Shown here: positions 37,511-45,919 of the stretch, one piece after another
How the letters are laid out: every line of letters starts with the position of its first letter
How positions within the stretch are numbered: position 1 is the stretch's first letter
DNA from: Burkholderia savannae
GTDB lineage: Bacteria > Pseudomonadota > Gammaproteobacteria > Burkholderiales > Burkholderiaceae
Direction: 5' to 3'
DNA length: 64,000 nucleotides
Assembly: GCF_001524445.2 (NCBI RefSeq)
Contig: NZ_CP013418.1
Coordinates: 2,418,001-2,482,000, forward strand
Position numbers and translations under genes: made by a program
The notes under the pieces: generated by a model
Told to the model about the DNA's origin: nothing
The model's input: the letters and a program-made list of their open reading frames with translations, nothing else
The model's database searches: none

Positions 37511-39011
37511 ACACGCTCAAACCCGGGCCGACGCGCGCGAGGCCGCGCAGCCCGTCGTCGCGCGCGACGAGTTCGCCGCGCTGCTGCAGAAGGAATTCAA
37601 GCCGAAGACCGCCGAGGCGCGCGAATCGGTGGAGCGCGCGGTGCGCACGCTCGCGCAGCAGGCGCTCGAGCACACGGTCGGCATGACGACCGACGCGTAC
37701 GGCAGCGTCAAGCAGATCATCGCCGAGATCGATCGCAAGCTCTCCGAACAGATCAACCTGATCCTGCATCATCAGGAGTTCCAGACGCTCGAGGGCGCGT
37801 GGCGCGGGCTGCACTATCTCGTCACGAACACCGAGACCGACGAGCTGCTGAAGATCAAGGCGCTGCCCGCGTCGCGCAACGAGCTCGCGCGCACGCTGAA
37901 GCGCTACAAGGGCGTTGCGTGGGATCAGAGCCCGCTGTTTCGCAAGGTCTACGAAGAGGAGTACGGACAGTTCGGCGGCGAGCCGTTCGGCTGCCTCGTC
38001 GGCGATTTCTATTTCAACCACAGCCCGCCGGACGTCGAGATGCTCGGCGAGCTGTCGAAGATCGCGGCGGCCGCGCACGCGCCGCTCATCGCGGGCGCGT
38101 CGCCCGAGCTGATGCAGATGGATTCGTGGCAGGAGCTGGCCAATCCGCGCGACCTGACGAAGATCTTCCAGAACACCGAGTACGCGGCGTGGCGCAGCCT
38201 GCGCCAGTCCGAGGATTCGCGCTACGTCGGGCTCGCGATGCCGCGCTTCCTTGCGCGGCTGCCTTACGGCGCGCGCACGAATCCCGTCGACGAATTCGAC
38301 TTCGAGGAAGACACCGACGCCGCGAGCCACGACCGCTACACATGGGCGAATTCCGCGTACGCGATGGCGGCGAACATCAACCGCTCGTTCAAGCTGTACG
38401 GCTGGTGCTCGTCGATTCGCGGCGTCGAATCGGGCGGCGCGGTGGAAGGGCTGCCGTGCCATACGTTCCCGACCGACGACGGCGGCGTCGACCAGAAGTG
38501 CCCGACCGAGATCGCGATCAGCGACCGCCGCGAGGCCGAGCTCGCGAAGAACGGCTTCATGCCGTTCGTTCACCGGAAGAATTCGGATTTCGCGGCGTTC
38601 ATCGGCGCGCAGTCGCTGTATCAGCCGGACGAGTATCACGATCCCGACGCGACCGCGAATGCGCGGCTGTCCGGCCGCCTGCCCTACCTGTTCGCGTGCT
38701 GCCGCTTCGCGCATTACCTGAAGTGCATCGTGCGCGACAAGATCGGCTCGTTCCGCGAGCGTGACGACATGGAGCGCTGGCTCAACGACTGGATCATGAA
38801 CTACGTCGACGGCGATCCGGCGAACTCGTCGCAGGAGACGAAGGCGCGCAAGCCGCTCGCGGCCGCGCAGGTCGTCGTCGAGGAGATCGAGGACAACCCC
38901 GGTTATTACGCATCGAAATTCTTCCTGCGGCCGCATTACCAGCTGGAAGGGCTCACCGTGTCGCTGCGGCTCATCTCGAAGCTGCCGTCGGCGAAGGCGG
39001 CGGGCGAATGA
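37503..39011 (+). CDS. tssC: T6SS contractile sheath large subunit TssC
   Basis: A 502-residue VipB homologue, full length. Typical blocks are TFQTLEGAWRGLHYLV-type FQTLEGAWRGLHYLVTNTET, GEPFGCLVGDFYFNHSPPDVEML, PRFLARLPYGA, FPTDDGGVDQKCPTEIAISDRREAELAKNGFMP, GRLPYLFACCRFAHYLK and the C-terminal PGYYASKFFLRPHYQLEGL. It polymerises with TssB and is recycled by ClpV. Translation is probably coupled to tssB through the overlap. Confidence 0.96.
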   Translation: MNEHAQTRADAREAAQPVVARDEFAALLQKEFKPKTAEARESVERAVRTLAQQALEHTVGMTTDAYGSVKQIIAEIDRKLSEQINLILHHQEFQTLEGAWRGLHYLVTNTETDELLKIKALPASRNELARTLKRYKGVAWDQSPLFRKVYEEEYGQFGGEPFGCLVGDFYFNHSPPDVEMLGELSKIAAAAHAPLIAGASPELMQMDSWQELANPRDLTKIFQNTEYAAWRSLRQSEDSRYVGLAMPRFLARLPYGARTNPVDEFDFEEDTDAASHDRYTWANSAYAMAANINRSFKLYGWCSSIRGVESGGAVEGLPCHTFPTDDGGVDQKCPTEIAISDRREAELAKNGFMPFVHRKNSDFAAFIGAQSLYQPDEYHDPDATANARLSGRLPYLFACCRFAHYLKCIVRDKIGSFRERDDMERWLNDWIMNYVDGDPANSSQETKARKPLAAAQVVVEEIEDNPGYYASKFFLRPHYQLEGLTVSLRLISKLPSAKAAGE

Positions 39012-39068
39012 GCGTCAACCGACTGAGTTTCGACTGACATCCCTCAATCAACCAAGACGGAGAAATCG

Positions 39069-39560
39069 ATGGGCGTCGCAATGTTTATGAAAGTGGACGG
39101 CGTCACCGGCGAATCGGCCGACGCACAGCACAAGGGCTGGACCGACATCCAGTCGTTCTCGTGGGGCGCGAGCCAGCCGGGCGCGATGGCGAGCGGCAGC
39201 GGCGGCAACGCGGGCAAGGCGAGCTTCAACGATCTCGTCGTCGCCGCCTACATGGACAAGGGCGCAACGGCGATCATCAAGAACTGCGCGAACGGCAAGC
39301 ACCTGTCGACCGTCGAGATCTCGGCGTGCAAGACGGGCGGCACGCAGATCGAATTCATGCGCGTGACGTTGCAGGAAGTGCTCGTCACGTCGGCGCAGAT
39401 CGCGGGCGTCGATCCGGGCGACGCGGCCGACCGGCTGATGATGCAGTACGGCTTCCAGGCCGCGAAGGTCAAGAAGCAGTACTGGCAGCAGAACGACAAC
39501 GGCGGCAAGGGCGCCGAGGTGTCGGTCGGCTGGAACATCAAGGAAAACACCGAGATGTGA
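39069..39560 (+). CDS. hcp: Hcp tube protein TssD
   Basis: A 163-residue Hcp of the Hcp1 family: FMKVDGVTGESADAQHKGWTDIQSFSWG at the N-terminus, then a beta-barrel with VAAYMDKGATAIIKNCANGKHL, IEFMRVTLQEVLVTS and MQYGFQAAKVKKQYW. Hexamers stack into the secreted inner tube and chaperone small effectors. A GACGGAG site precedes ATG 39069, separated from tssC by 57 bases. This is the longest gap in this part of the operon, possibly allowing separate expression. Confidence 0.95.
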   Translation: MGVAMFMKVDGVTGESADAQHKGWTDIQSFSWGASQPGAMASGSGGNAGKASFNDLVVAAYMDKGATAIIKNCANGKHLSTVEISACKTGGTQIEFMRVTLQEVLVTSAQIAGVDPGDAADRLMMQYGFQAAKVKKQYWQQNDNGGKGAEVSVGWNIKENTEM

Positions 39561-39580
39561 CGGCGCGAGGCGGACCGATC

Positions 39581-40141
39581 ATGGACGACGACGTGCGATC
39601 CCGGGACGGCCGGGAGGGCGGCATGCGCGCCGCGCGCGACCGGCTGCAGCCCGCGCTGCTCGACCGGCTGACCGACGCCGAACCGCAGCGGCGCAGCGAG
39701 CCGCCGGATGCGCAGGCGATCGGCGGCGAGCGCCTGCGCGCGGCGGTGCTGCGCGATCTGTCGTGGCTGCTCAATACGCGCAACGGCGAGGACGGCTTCG
39801 TCGACTGGTCGGCGTTCGCGCACGCGCAGGCGTCGGTGCTCAACTACGGGATGCGGCCGCTCGTCGGCAAGCCGATGTCGGGCGTCGAGCGGATGTCGGT
39901 CGAGGCGTCGATCCGCGATGCGATCGTGCGCTTCGAGCCGCGCATCGCGCCCGACAGCGTCGAGGTGCGCAGCGTGCTCGACGCGCCGGGCGGTGCGGCG
40001 GGCGAGCGCCGGCACAACGTGCTGATGTTCGAGATCAAGGGCACGCTGTGGTCGGTGCCGCATCCGGTCGAATTCGTGCTGCGCTCCGATCTCGATCTGG
40101 AGACGGGCGCGATGTCGCTGCAATCGGCGGCGGGAGGCTGA
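39581..40141 (+). CDS. tssE: T6SS baseplate protein TssE (gp25-like)
   Basis: A 186-residue gp25/lysozyme-like baseplate subunit: LLDRLTDAEP, LRAAVLRDLSWLLNTRN, SVLNYGMRPLVGK, IRDAIVRFEPRIAPDSVEVRSV, FEIKGTLWSVPHPVEFVLRSDLDLETG. The first ~20 residues are charged and variable, so the start (ATG 39581) is less sure than the rest. It is 20 bases after hcp and 4 bases before tssF. Confidence 0.92.
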   Translation: MDDDVRSRDGREGGMRAARDRLQPALLDRLTDAEPQRRSEPPDAQAIGGERLRAAVLRDLSWLLNTRNGEDGFVDWSAFAHAQASVLNYGMRPLVGKPMSGVERMSVEASIRDAIVRFEPRIAPDSVEVRSVLDAPGGAAGERRHNVLMFEIKGTLWSVPHPVEFVLRSDLDLETGAMSLQSAAGG

Positions 40142-40145
40142 TGCG

Positions 40146-42017
40146 ATGGACACGCGCCTGCTCGAGTACTACAACCGCGAACTCGCCTATCTGCGCGAGC
40201 TCGGCGGTGAATTCGCGCAGCAGTTTCCGAAAGTGGCCGCGCGCTTGCGGATGCACGAATCGGGGCCGCCCGATCCGTATGTCGAGCGGCTGCTCGAAGG
40301 CTTCAGCTTCCTCACAGCGCGCGTGCAGCTGAAGATGGACGCGGAGTTTCCGCGCTTCACGCAGGCGCTGCTCGACGCCGTTTATCCGGGCTACGTCGCG
40401 CCGCTTCCGTCGATGGCGATCGTGCAGTTCACGCCGATGATGAACGAGGGCAGCCTCGCGCAAGGCTGCCGGCTGCCGGCGGGCACCGCGCTGCGCGCGC
40501 GGCCCGCCGCGTCCGAGCAGACCGCGTGCGAGTTCCGCACCGCGCACGATCTGACGCTCTGGCCGCTCGAGCTGACCGCGGCGGCCGTGACGGGCGCGCC
40601 CGCGTATCTGCCGCGCTCGGCGACGGCCGCGCGCCGCGACGTGCGCGGCGCGCTGCGGATCAGGCTGAAGGCGCGCGGCGGCGCGAGTCTCGCGCAGTTG
40701 CCGATCGACCGGCTGATGTTCCATCTCGCCGGCCCCGAGCGCGACGCGCTGCACCTGCTCGAACTGATCGCCGGGCACACGATCGGCGTCGTCTGCCACG
40801 ATACGGGCCAGCCGCCGCGCTGGCTGCACGTGCTCGGCGCGCACGCGCTCGTCCATCAGGGCTTCGATGCCGAACAGGCGCTGCTGCCCGACGACGGCCG
40901 CGGCTTCCAGGGCTATCGGCTGCTGCGCGAGTATTTCGCGTTCCCCGCACGCTTCCTGTTCTTCAGCATCGAGGGGCTGCGGCCGGCGCTCGCGCGCGCG
41001 ACGGGCGACGAGTTCGAGCTGACGCTGTTGCTCGACCGGCACGACGCGGCGCTCGAGAACCGCGTCGACGCGCAGCATCTCGCGCTCAATTGCACGCCGG
41101 CCGTGAACCTGTTCGCGCGCCGCGCGGATCGCATCCCGATCCGTCCGGGCGTGCGCGAGCATCACGTCGTCGTCGATCGCAGCCGCCCGCTCGACTACGA
41201 GGTCTATGCGGTGCAGCGCCTCGCGAGCGAGCAGCGCGACGACGGGCAGGCGTGCGAGTTCCGGCCGTTCCACGCATCGTTCGCGGGCGACGACGGCAAC
41301 TACGGCGCGTATTACACGGTGCGCCGCGAGCCGCGCCTCGTGTCCGCGCAGGCGCGCGCGAACGGCACGCGCACGGGCTACGTCGGCAGCGAGACGTACG
41401 TGTCGCTCGTCGACAGCGATTGCGCGCCGTACGACGAATCGATCCGCTATCTGTCCGTCGACACGCAGTGCACGAACCGCGACCTCGCGCTGCTGCTGCC
41501 GGCGGGCGACGCGAACACGTTCACGCTGCGCGTGTCGGCGCCCGTGGAGCGGATCGCCGCGATTCGCGGGCCGTCGCGGCCGCGAGCGCCGATCGCCGAC
41601 GCGCAGAGCGCATGGCGGCTCGTCAGCCATCTGGGCCTCGCGCGCCATACGCTGACCGACGTCGACGACGAAGAAGGCGCGCGCGTGCTGCGCGAGCTGC
41701 TCGGCCTGCACGCGGACCCGGCCGACGCCGCGATGCGCCGGCAGATCGACGGCGTGCATCGCGTCGCGTTCACGCCGGTGTTCCGCAGGCTGCCCGCCGC
41801 GGGGCCGCTGATGTTCGGGCGCGGCGTGCAGGTCGACGTGACGGTCGACGATCACGCGTTCTCCGGCGACAGCCCGTACTTGCTCGGCGCGGTGATCGAG
41901 CAGTTCTTCGCGCGGCACGTGTCGATCAATTCGTTCGCCGAATGCGTGCTGAGCAGCGCGCAGCGCGGCAGGCTCGCGCAATGGCCGGCGCGCGTCGGCA
42001 GGCGGCCCGCGGTATGA
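40146..42017 (+). CDS. tssF: T6SS baseplate protein TssF
   Basis: A 623-residue wedge protein with the family opening LLEYYNRELAYLRELGGEFAQQFPKVAARLRM, then DPYVERLLEGFSFLTARVQLKMDAEFPRF and LLDAVYPGYVAPLPSMAI. Conserved later blocks include NLFARRADRIPI, EVYAVQRLASEQ and FGRGVQVDVTVDDHAFSG near the C-terminus. It pairs with TssG and TssE in the baseplate. It overlaps tssG by four bases. Confidence 0.95.
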   Translation: MDTRLLEYYNRELAYLRELGGEFAQQFPKVAARLRMHESGPPDPYVERLLEGFSFLTARVQLKMDAEFPRFTQALLDAVYPGYVAPLPSMAIVQFTPMMNEGSLAQGCRLPAGTALRARPAASEQTACEFRTAHDLTLWPLELTAAAVTGAPAYLPRSATAARRDVRGALRIRLKARGGASLAQLPIDRLMFHLAGPERDALHLLELIAGHTIGVVCHDTGQPPRWLHVLGAHALVHQGFDAEQALLPDDGRGFQGYRLLREYFAFPARFLFFSIEGLRPALARATGDEFELTLLLDRHDAALENRVDAQHLALNCTPAVNLFARRADRIPIRPGVREHHVVVDRSRPLDYEVYAVQRLASEQRDDGQACEFRPFHASFAGDDGNYGAYYTVRREPRLVSAQARANGTRTGYVGSETYVSLVDSDCAPYDESIRYLSVDTQCTNRDLALLLPAGDANTFTLRVSAPVERIAAIRGPSRPRAPIADAQSAWRLVSHLGLARHTLTDVDDEEGARVLRELLGLHADPADAAMRRQIDGVHRVAFTPVFRRLPAAGPLMFGRGVQVDVTVDDHAFSGDSPYLLGAVIEQFFARHVSINSFAECVLSSAQRGRLAQWPARVGRRPAV

Positions 42018-43240
42018 CGACGAACCTGAAACCGGATTCGCCCGCGGCGCACGCGCATGAGCGCGCGGGCGCGAAGCAGGACGCGAGCCCGAACCGAAGT
42101 TCGAGCCCGAGCGCGCATCCGAATCTGGTTCCGAATGCAAGCGCGAGCGCCGCCGCGCGCCGCGACGCATGGTGGCGCCGCCTGCGCGCCGCGCCGCACG
42201 GCTACGACCTGTTCCAGGCGCTGCGCTGGCTCGACGCGCTGTCGCCGGAGCACGCGCCGTCCGGCTACGCGGCGCGGCCGCGCGACGAGCCGATGCGGTT
42301 CGGCCAGGCGCCGTCGCTCGCGTTCGCGGCGGCGATGCTCGCGGGCGTGCGCGACGACGGCCCGCGCCCGCGCATCGCGATTCAAGGCTTCGGGCTGTTC
42401 GGGCCGAACGGGCCGCTGCCGTCGCATCTGACCGAATACGCGCACGAGCGCGCGACGCAACACGACGATCCGACGTTCGCCGCGTTCGCCGACGTCTTTC
42501 ATCATCGGCTGATCCTGCTGTTCTACCGCGCATGGGCCGACGCGCAGCCGACCGTCAGTCTCGACCGGCCGGCGCGCGCGCGGTTCGACGCCTACGTCGC
42601 GAGCCTGATCGGGCCGCGCGATGCGCCGGGCGCGGCGGACGCGCTCGCGCCGCACGCGAAGTATTTCCAGGCAGGCCACCTGGTGCGGCACACGCGCAAT
42701 CCGGAAGGGCTCGTGCAGATCCTGCGGCGCTACTTCGGCGTGCGGGCGCGGATCGTCGAGCACGTGCCGCACTGGGTGATGCTCGATCGCGCGCAGCGCT
42801 GCGCGATCCGCGCGACGCGGCCGACGCAGCGGCTCGGCGGCGCCGTGCTCGGCTGTGCGGTGCGCGACGCGCAGTCGCGCTTGCGGATCGTGCTCGGCCC
42901 GCTGACGCTCGACGAATACCGGCGGTTCCTGCCGGGCGGCGCGCATGCACGGCAGCTCGCGCAATGGGTGCGCGAATACGTCGGCGTCGAATTCGGCTGG
43001 GACGTGCAGCTCGAGCTCGCACACGACGAAGTGCCAGCGCTCGCGCTCGGCAGCCGCCACGCGCTCGGCCGCACCGCGTGGCTCGGCGAGCGGCTCGATC
43101 ACGGCCCCGCGCGCGACCTCGTGCTCGGCTACGACGCGCACGCGCGCGGCGCAAGCGCCAGCGCGGGCGCCGCAAGCGCTCGATCGACGAGGGCCGATCA
43201 GGCGGCCGCCGCCGATGCGTCTCATCGCCAACCTGCCTGA
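42014..43240 (+). CDS. tssG: T6SS baseplate protein TssG
   Basis: A 408-residue TssG. After a disordered Ser/Asn-rich N-terminus (1-50) the family blocks follow: GYDLFQALRWLDALSPEH, IAIQGFGLFGPNGPLPSHLTEYAHER, DVFHHRLILLFYRAWADAQP, VRHTRNPEGLVQILRRYF and LDEYRRFLPGGAHARQLAQWVREYVG. The C-terminal ~35 residues are low-complexity. It starts in the tssF stop (ATGA) and ends 12 bases before tssH. Confidence 0.94.
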   Translation: MTTNLKPDSPAAHAHERAGAKQDASPNRSSSPSAHPNLVPNASASAAARRDAWWRRLRAAPHGYDLFQALRWLDALSPEHAPSGYAARPRDEPMRFGQAPSLAFAAAMLAGVRDDGPRPRIAIQGFGLFGPNGPLPSHLTEYAHERATQHDDPTFAAFADVFHHRLILLFYRAWADAQPTVSLDRPARARFDAYVASLIGPRDAPGAADALAPHAKYFQAGHLVRHTRNPEGLVQILRRYFGVRARIVEHVPHWVMLDRAQRCAIRATRPTQRLGGAVLGCAVRDAQSRLRIVLGPLTLDEYRRFLPGGAHARQLAQWVREYVGVEFGWDVQLELAHDEVPALALGSRHALGRTAWLGERLDHGPARDLVLGYDAHARGASASAGAASARSTRADQAAAADASHRQPA

Positions 43241-43252
43241 CCGGGAATCGCC

Positions 43253-45919
43253 ATGTCCGATATCGGCCGAGTGACCTTGTTCGGAAAGCTGAACGCCTTT
43301 CTCTACGAGACGCTGGAGCAGGCGACGGGTTTCTGCCGGCTGCGCGGCAATCCGTACGTCGAGCTCGCGCACTGGCTGAACCAGATGCTCCGGCGCCCGG
43401 ACAGCGACGTGCACCGGATTCTGCGCCGCTTCGACATCGATGCGGCGGCGGTCGACCGCGGGATCGTCGCCGCGCTCGACCGGCTGCCGCGCGGCGCCGG
43501 TTCGGTGTCCGATCTGTCCGCGCACATCGACGATGCGGTCGAGCGCGCGTGGGTGTACGCGACGCTCAAGTACGACGCGACGCAGATCCGCAGCGCGGTG
43601 CTGCTGCTCGCGATCGTGAAGACGGCGCAGCTTCGCAACGTGCTGTATGCGATCGCGCGCGACTTCGAGCGGATCGTGCCGGACGTGCTCGCCGACGAGC
43701 TCGACCGGATCGTCGACGGCTCGCCGGAAACGCCGCCGCCTGCCGCGCGCGCGCCGGCAGGCGGAGCGCGCGCGCCGGGCGGGGCGTCGTTCGCCGCACG
43801 CGAGGGCGCGGCGCTCGCGCGCTATGCGGTCGATCTGACCGCGCGTGCGCGCGCGGGCGAAATCGATCCGGTCGTCGGCCGCGACGGCGAGATTCGCCAG
43901 ATCGTCGACATCCTGCTGCGGCGCCGGCAGAACAATCCGCTGCTCGTCGGCGAGGCGGGCGTCGGCAAGACGGCGGTCGCCGAGGGCTTCGCGCTGCGCA
44001 TCGTCGCGGGCGACGTGCCGCCGCCGCTGCGCGACGTCGAGCTGTATCTGCTCGACATCGGCTTGCTGCAGGCGGGCGCGAGCGTGAAGGGCGAATTCGA
44101 GAGCCGACTGCGCGGCGTGATCGACGAGGCGAGCTCGAGCGAGCGGCCGGTGATCCTGTTCGTCGACGAGGTGCATACGCTCGTCGGCGCGGGCGGCGCG
44201 GCGGGCACGGGCGACGCGGCGAACCTGCTGAAGCCGGCGCTCGCGCGCGGCCTGTTGCGCACGATCGGCGCGACCACGTGGTCCGAATACAAGCAGTACA
44301 TCGAGAAGGACCCGGCGCTCACGCGGCGCTTCCAGCTCGTGCAGGTGCGCGAGCCCGAGGAGGACGCGGCGCTCGCGATGCTGCGCGGGCTCGCCGCGAA
44401 GCTCGAAGCGCATCATCGCGTGCTCGTGCTCGACGATGCGCTGCACGCGGCCGTCACGCTGTCGCATCGCTACATTCCCGCGCGGCAGTTGCCCGACAAG
44501 GCGATCAGCCTGCTCGACACCGCGTGCGCGCGCGTTGCGGTCAGCCAGCATGCGGTGCCCGCGCCGATCGAAGACGCGCGGCGGAGGATCGACAGCCTGC
44601 GCGTCGAACGCGAACTGATCGCGCGCGAGTGCGCGCTCGGCGCGGGCGATGCGTCGCGGCTCGATTCGATCGATGTATCGGTGGCGAGCGAACAGGCCAC
44701 GCTCGATGCGCTCGACGCGCGCTGGCAGGCGGAGCGCGACGCGCTCGGCGAGATCGTCGACTGGCGCGCTTCGCTGCTCGACGACGATCCCTCGCGCGCG
44801 CTCGATACACAGGCCCGCGCGAACGTGCAGGCGAAGCTCGCGGCGGCGTTGCAGGCGCTCGCCGAACTGCAGGGCGAGACGCCGCTCGTGCTGCCCGCGG
44901 TCGACACGCACGCGGTGGCCGCCGTCGTGTCCGACTGGACCGGCATCCCGCTCGGCCGGATGGTGCGCGACGAAATGCAATCGGTGCTCAAGCTCGCGGA
45001 TACGCTCGCCGAGCGCGTCGTCGGCCAGCGGCATGCGGTCGAGCTGATCGCCGAGCGCATTCAGACCGCACGCGCACGGCTCGACGATCCGGCGAAACCG
45101 CACGGCGTGTTCCTGCTGTGCGGGCCGTCCGGCGTCGGCAAGACCGAGACCGCGCTCGCGCTCGCCGAAACGCTGTACGGCGGCGAGCACAACGCGATCA
45201 CGATCAACATGAGCGAGTTCCAGGAGGCGCATACGGTGTCGACGCTGAAGGGCGCGCCGCCCGGTTACGTCGGCTATGGGCAGGGCGGCGTGCTGACCGA
45301 AGCGGTGCGGCGGCGGCCGTACAGCGTCGTGCTGCTCGACGAGATCGAGAAGGCGCACCGCGACGTGCACGAGATCTTCTTTCAGGTGTTCGACAAGGGC
45401 TGGATGGAAGACGGCGAAGGGCGCTACATCGATTTTCGCAACACGGTGATCATCCTCACGTCGAACGTCGGTTCCGAGCGCGTGATGCAGCTGTGCCGCG
45501 ACGCGCAGCGGCTGCCCGATGCGCAGACGTTGACCGACGCGCTGCGCGCGCCGCTGCGCGACGTGTTCCCGGCCGCTTTGTTGGGACGCCTGACCGTCGT
45601 GCCGTACTACCCGCTGACCGACGAGATGCTCGCGCGGATCGTCGCGTTGCAGCTCGCGCGCATCGAGCGGCGCATCGAAGCGCATCACGGCATCGCGCTG
45701 CGCTGCGCCGATTCGGCGACCGCACTGATCGTCGAGCGCTGCCGGACGATCGAATCCGGCGGGCGGATGGTCGACGCGATCCTCACGCACACGGTGCTGC
45801 CGCGCATCAGCCAGGAGATCCTGCGCGCGACGATCGAGGCTCGCGCGCTGTCGGCGATCGACGTGAGCGCGGACGACGGCCAATTCGTTTATCGATTCGA
45901 AGAGGAGGGCGCGACGTGA
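43253..45919 (+). CDS. tssH: T6SS sheath-recycling ATPase TssH (ClpV)
   Basis: An 888-residue HSP100 unfoldase. An N-terminal TssC-binding domain (1-155) is followed by AAA1 with Walker A GEAGVGKT (about 233-240) and the Walker B-type VILFVDEVHTL. A coiled M-domain region (about 430-530) precedes AAA2 with Walker A GPSGVGKT (about 624-631), LLDEIEKAHRDVHEIFFQVFDKG and a C-terminal D2-small domain. It disassembles contracted sheaths using ATP. All catalytic motifs are present. It overlaps the vgrG start by four bases. Confidence 0.96.
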   Translation: MSDIGRVTLFGKLNAFLYETLEQATGFCRLRGNPYVELAHWLNQMLRRPDSDVHRILRRFDIDAAAVDRGIVAALDRLPRGAGSVSDLSAHIDDAVERAWVYATLKYDATQIRSAVLLLAIVKTAQLRNVLYAIARDFERIVPDVLADELDRIVDGSPETPPPAARAPAGGARAPGGASFAAREGAALARYAVDLTARARAGEIDPVVGRDGEIRQIVDILLRRRQNNPLLVGEAGVGKTAVAEGFALRIVAGDVPPPLRDVELYLLDIGLLQAGASVKGEFESRLRGVIDEASSSERPVILFVDEVHTLVGAGGAAGTGDAANLLKPALARGLLRTIGATTWSEYKQYIEKDPALTRRFQLVQVREPEEDAALAMLRGLAAKLEAHHRVLVLDDALHAAVTLSHRYIPARQLPDKAISLLDTACARVAVSQHAVPAPIEDARRRIDSLRVERELIARECALGAGDASRLDSIDVSVASEQATLDALDARWQAERDALGEIVDWRASLLDDDPSRALDTQARANVQAKLAAALQALAELQGETPLVLPAVDTHAVAAVVSDWTGIPLGRMVRDEMQSVLKLADTLAERVVGQRHAVELIAERIQTARARLDDPAKPHGVFLLCGPSGVGKTETALALAETLYGGEHNAITINMSEFQEAHTVSTLKGAPPGYVGYGQGGVLTEAVRRRPYSVVLLDEIEKAHRDVHEIFFQVFDKGWMEDGEGRYIDFRNTVIILTSNVGSERVMQLCRDAQRLPDAQTLTDALRAPLRDVFPAALLGRLTVVPYYPLTDEMLARIVALQLARIERRIEAHHGIALRCADSATALIVERCRTIESGGRMVDAILTHTVLPRISQEILRATIEARALSAIDVSADDGQFVYRFEEEGAT

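Noticed and set aside
41852..45883. A 1343-codon minus-strand frame
   Set aside because: Antisense shadow of tssG and tssH with the same biased composition; no domain is recognisable.
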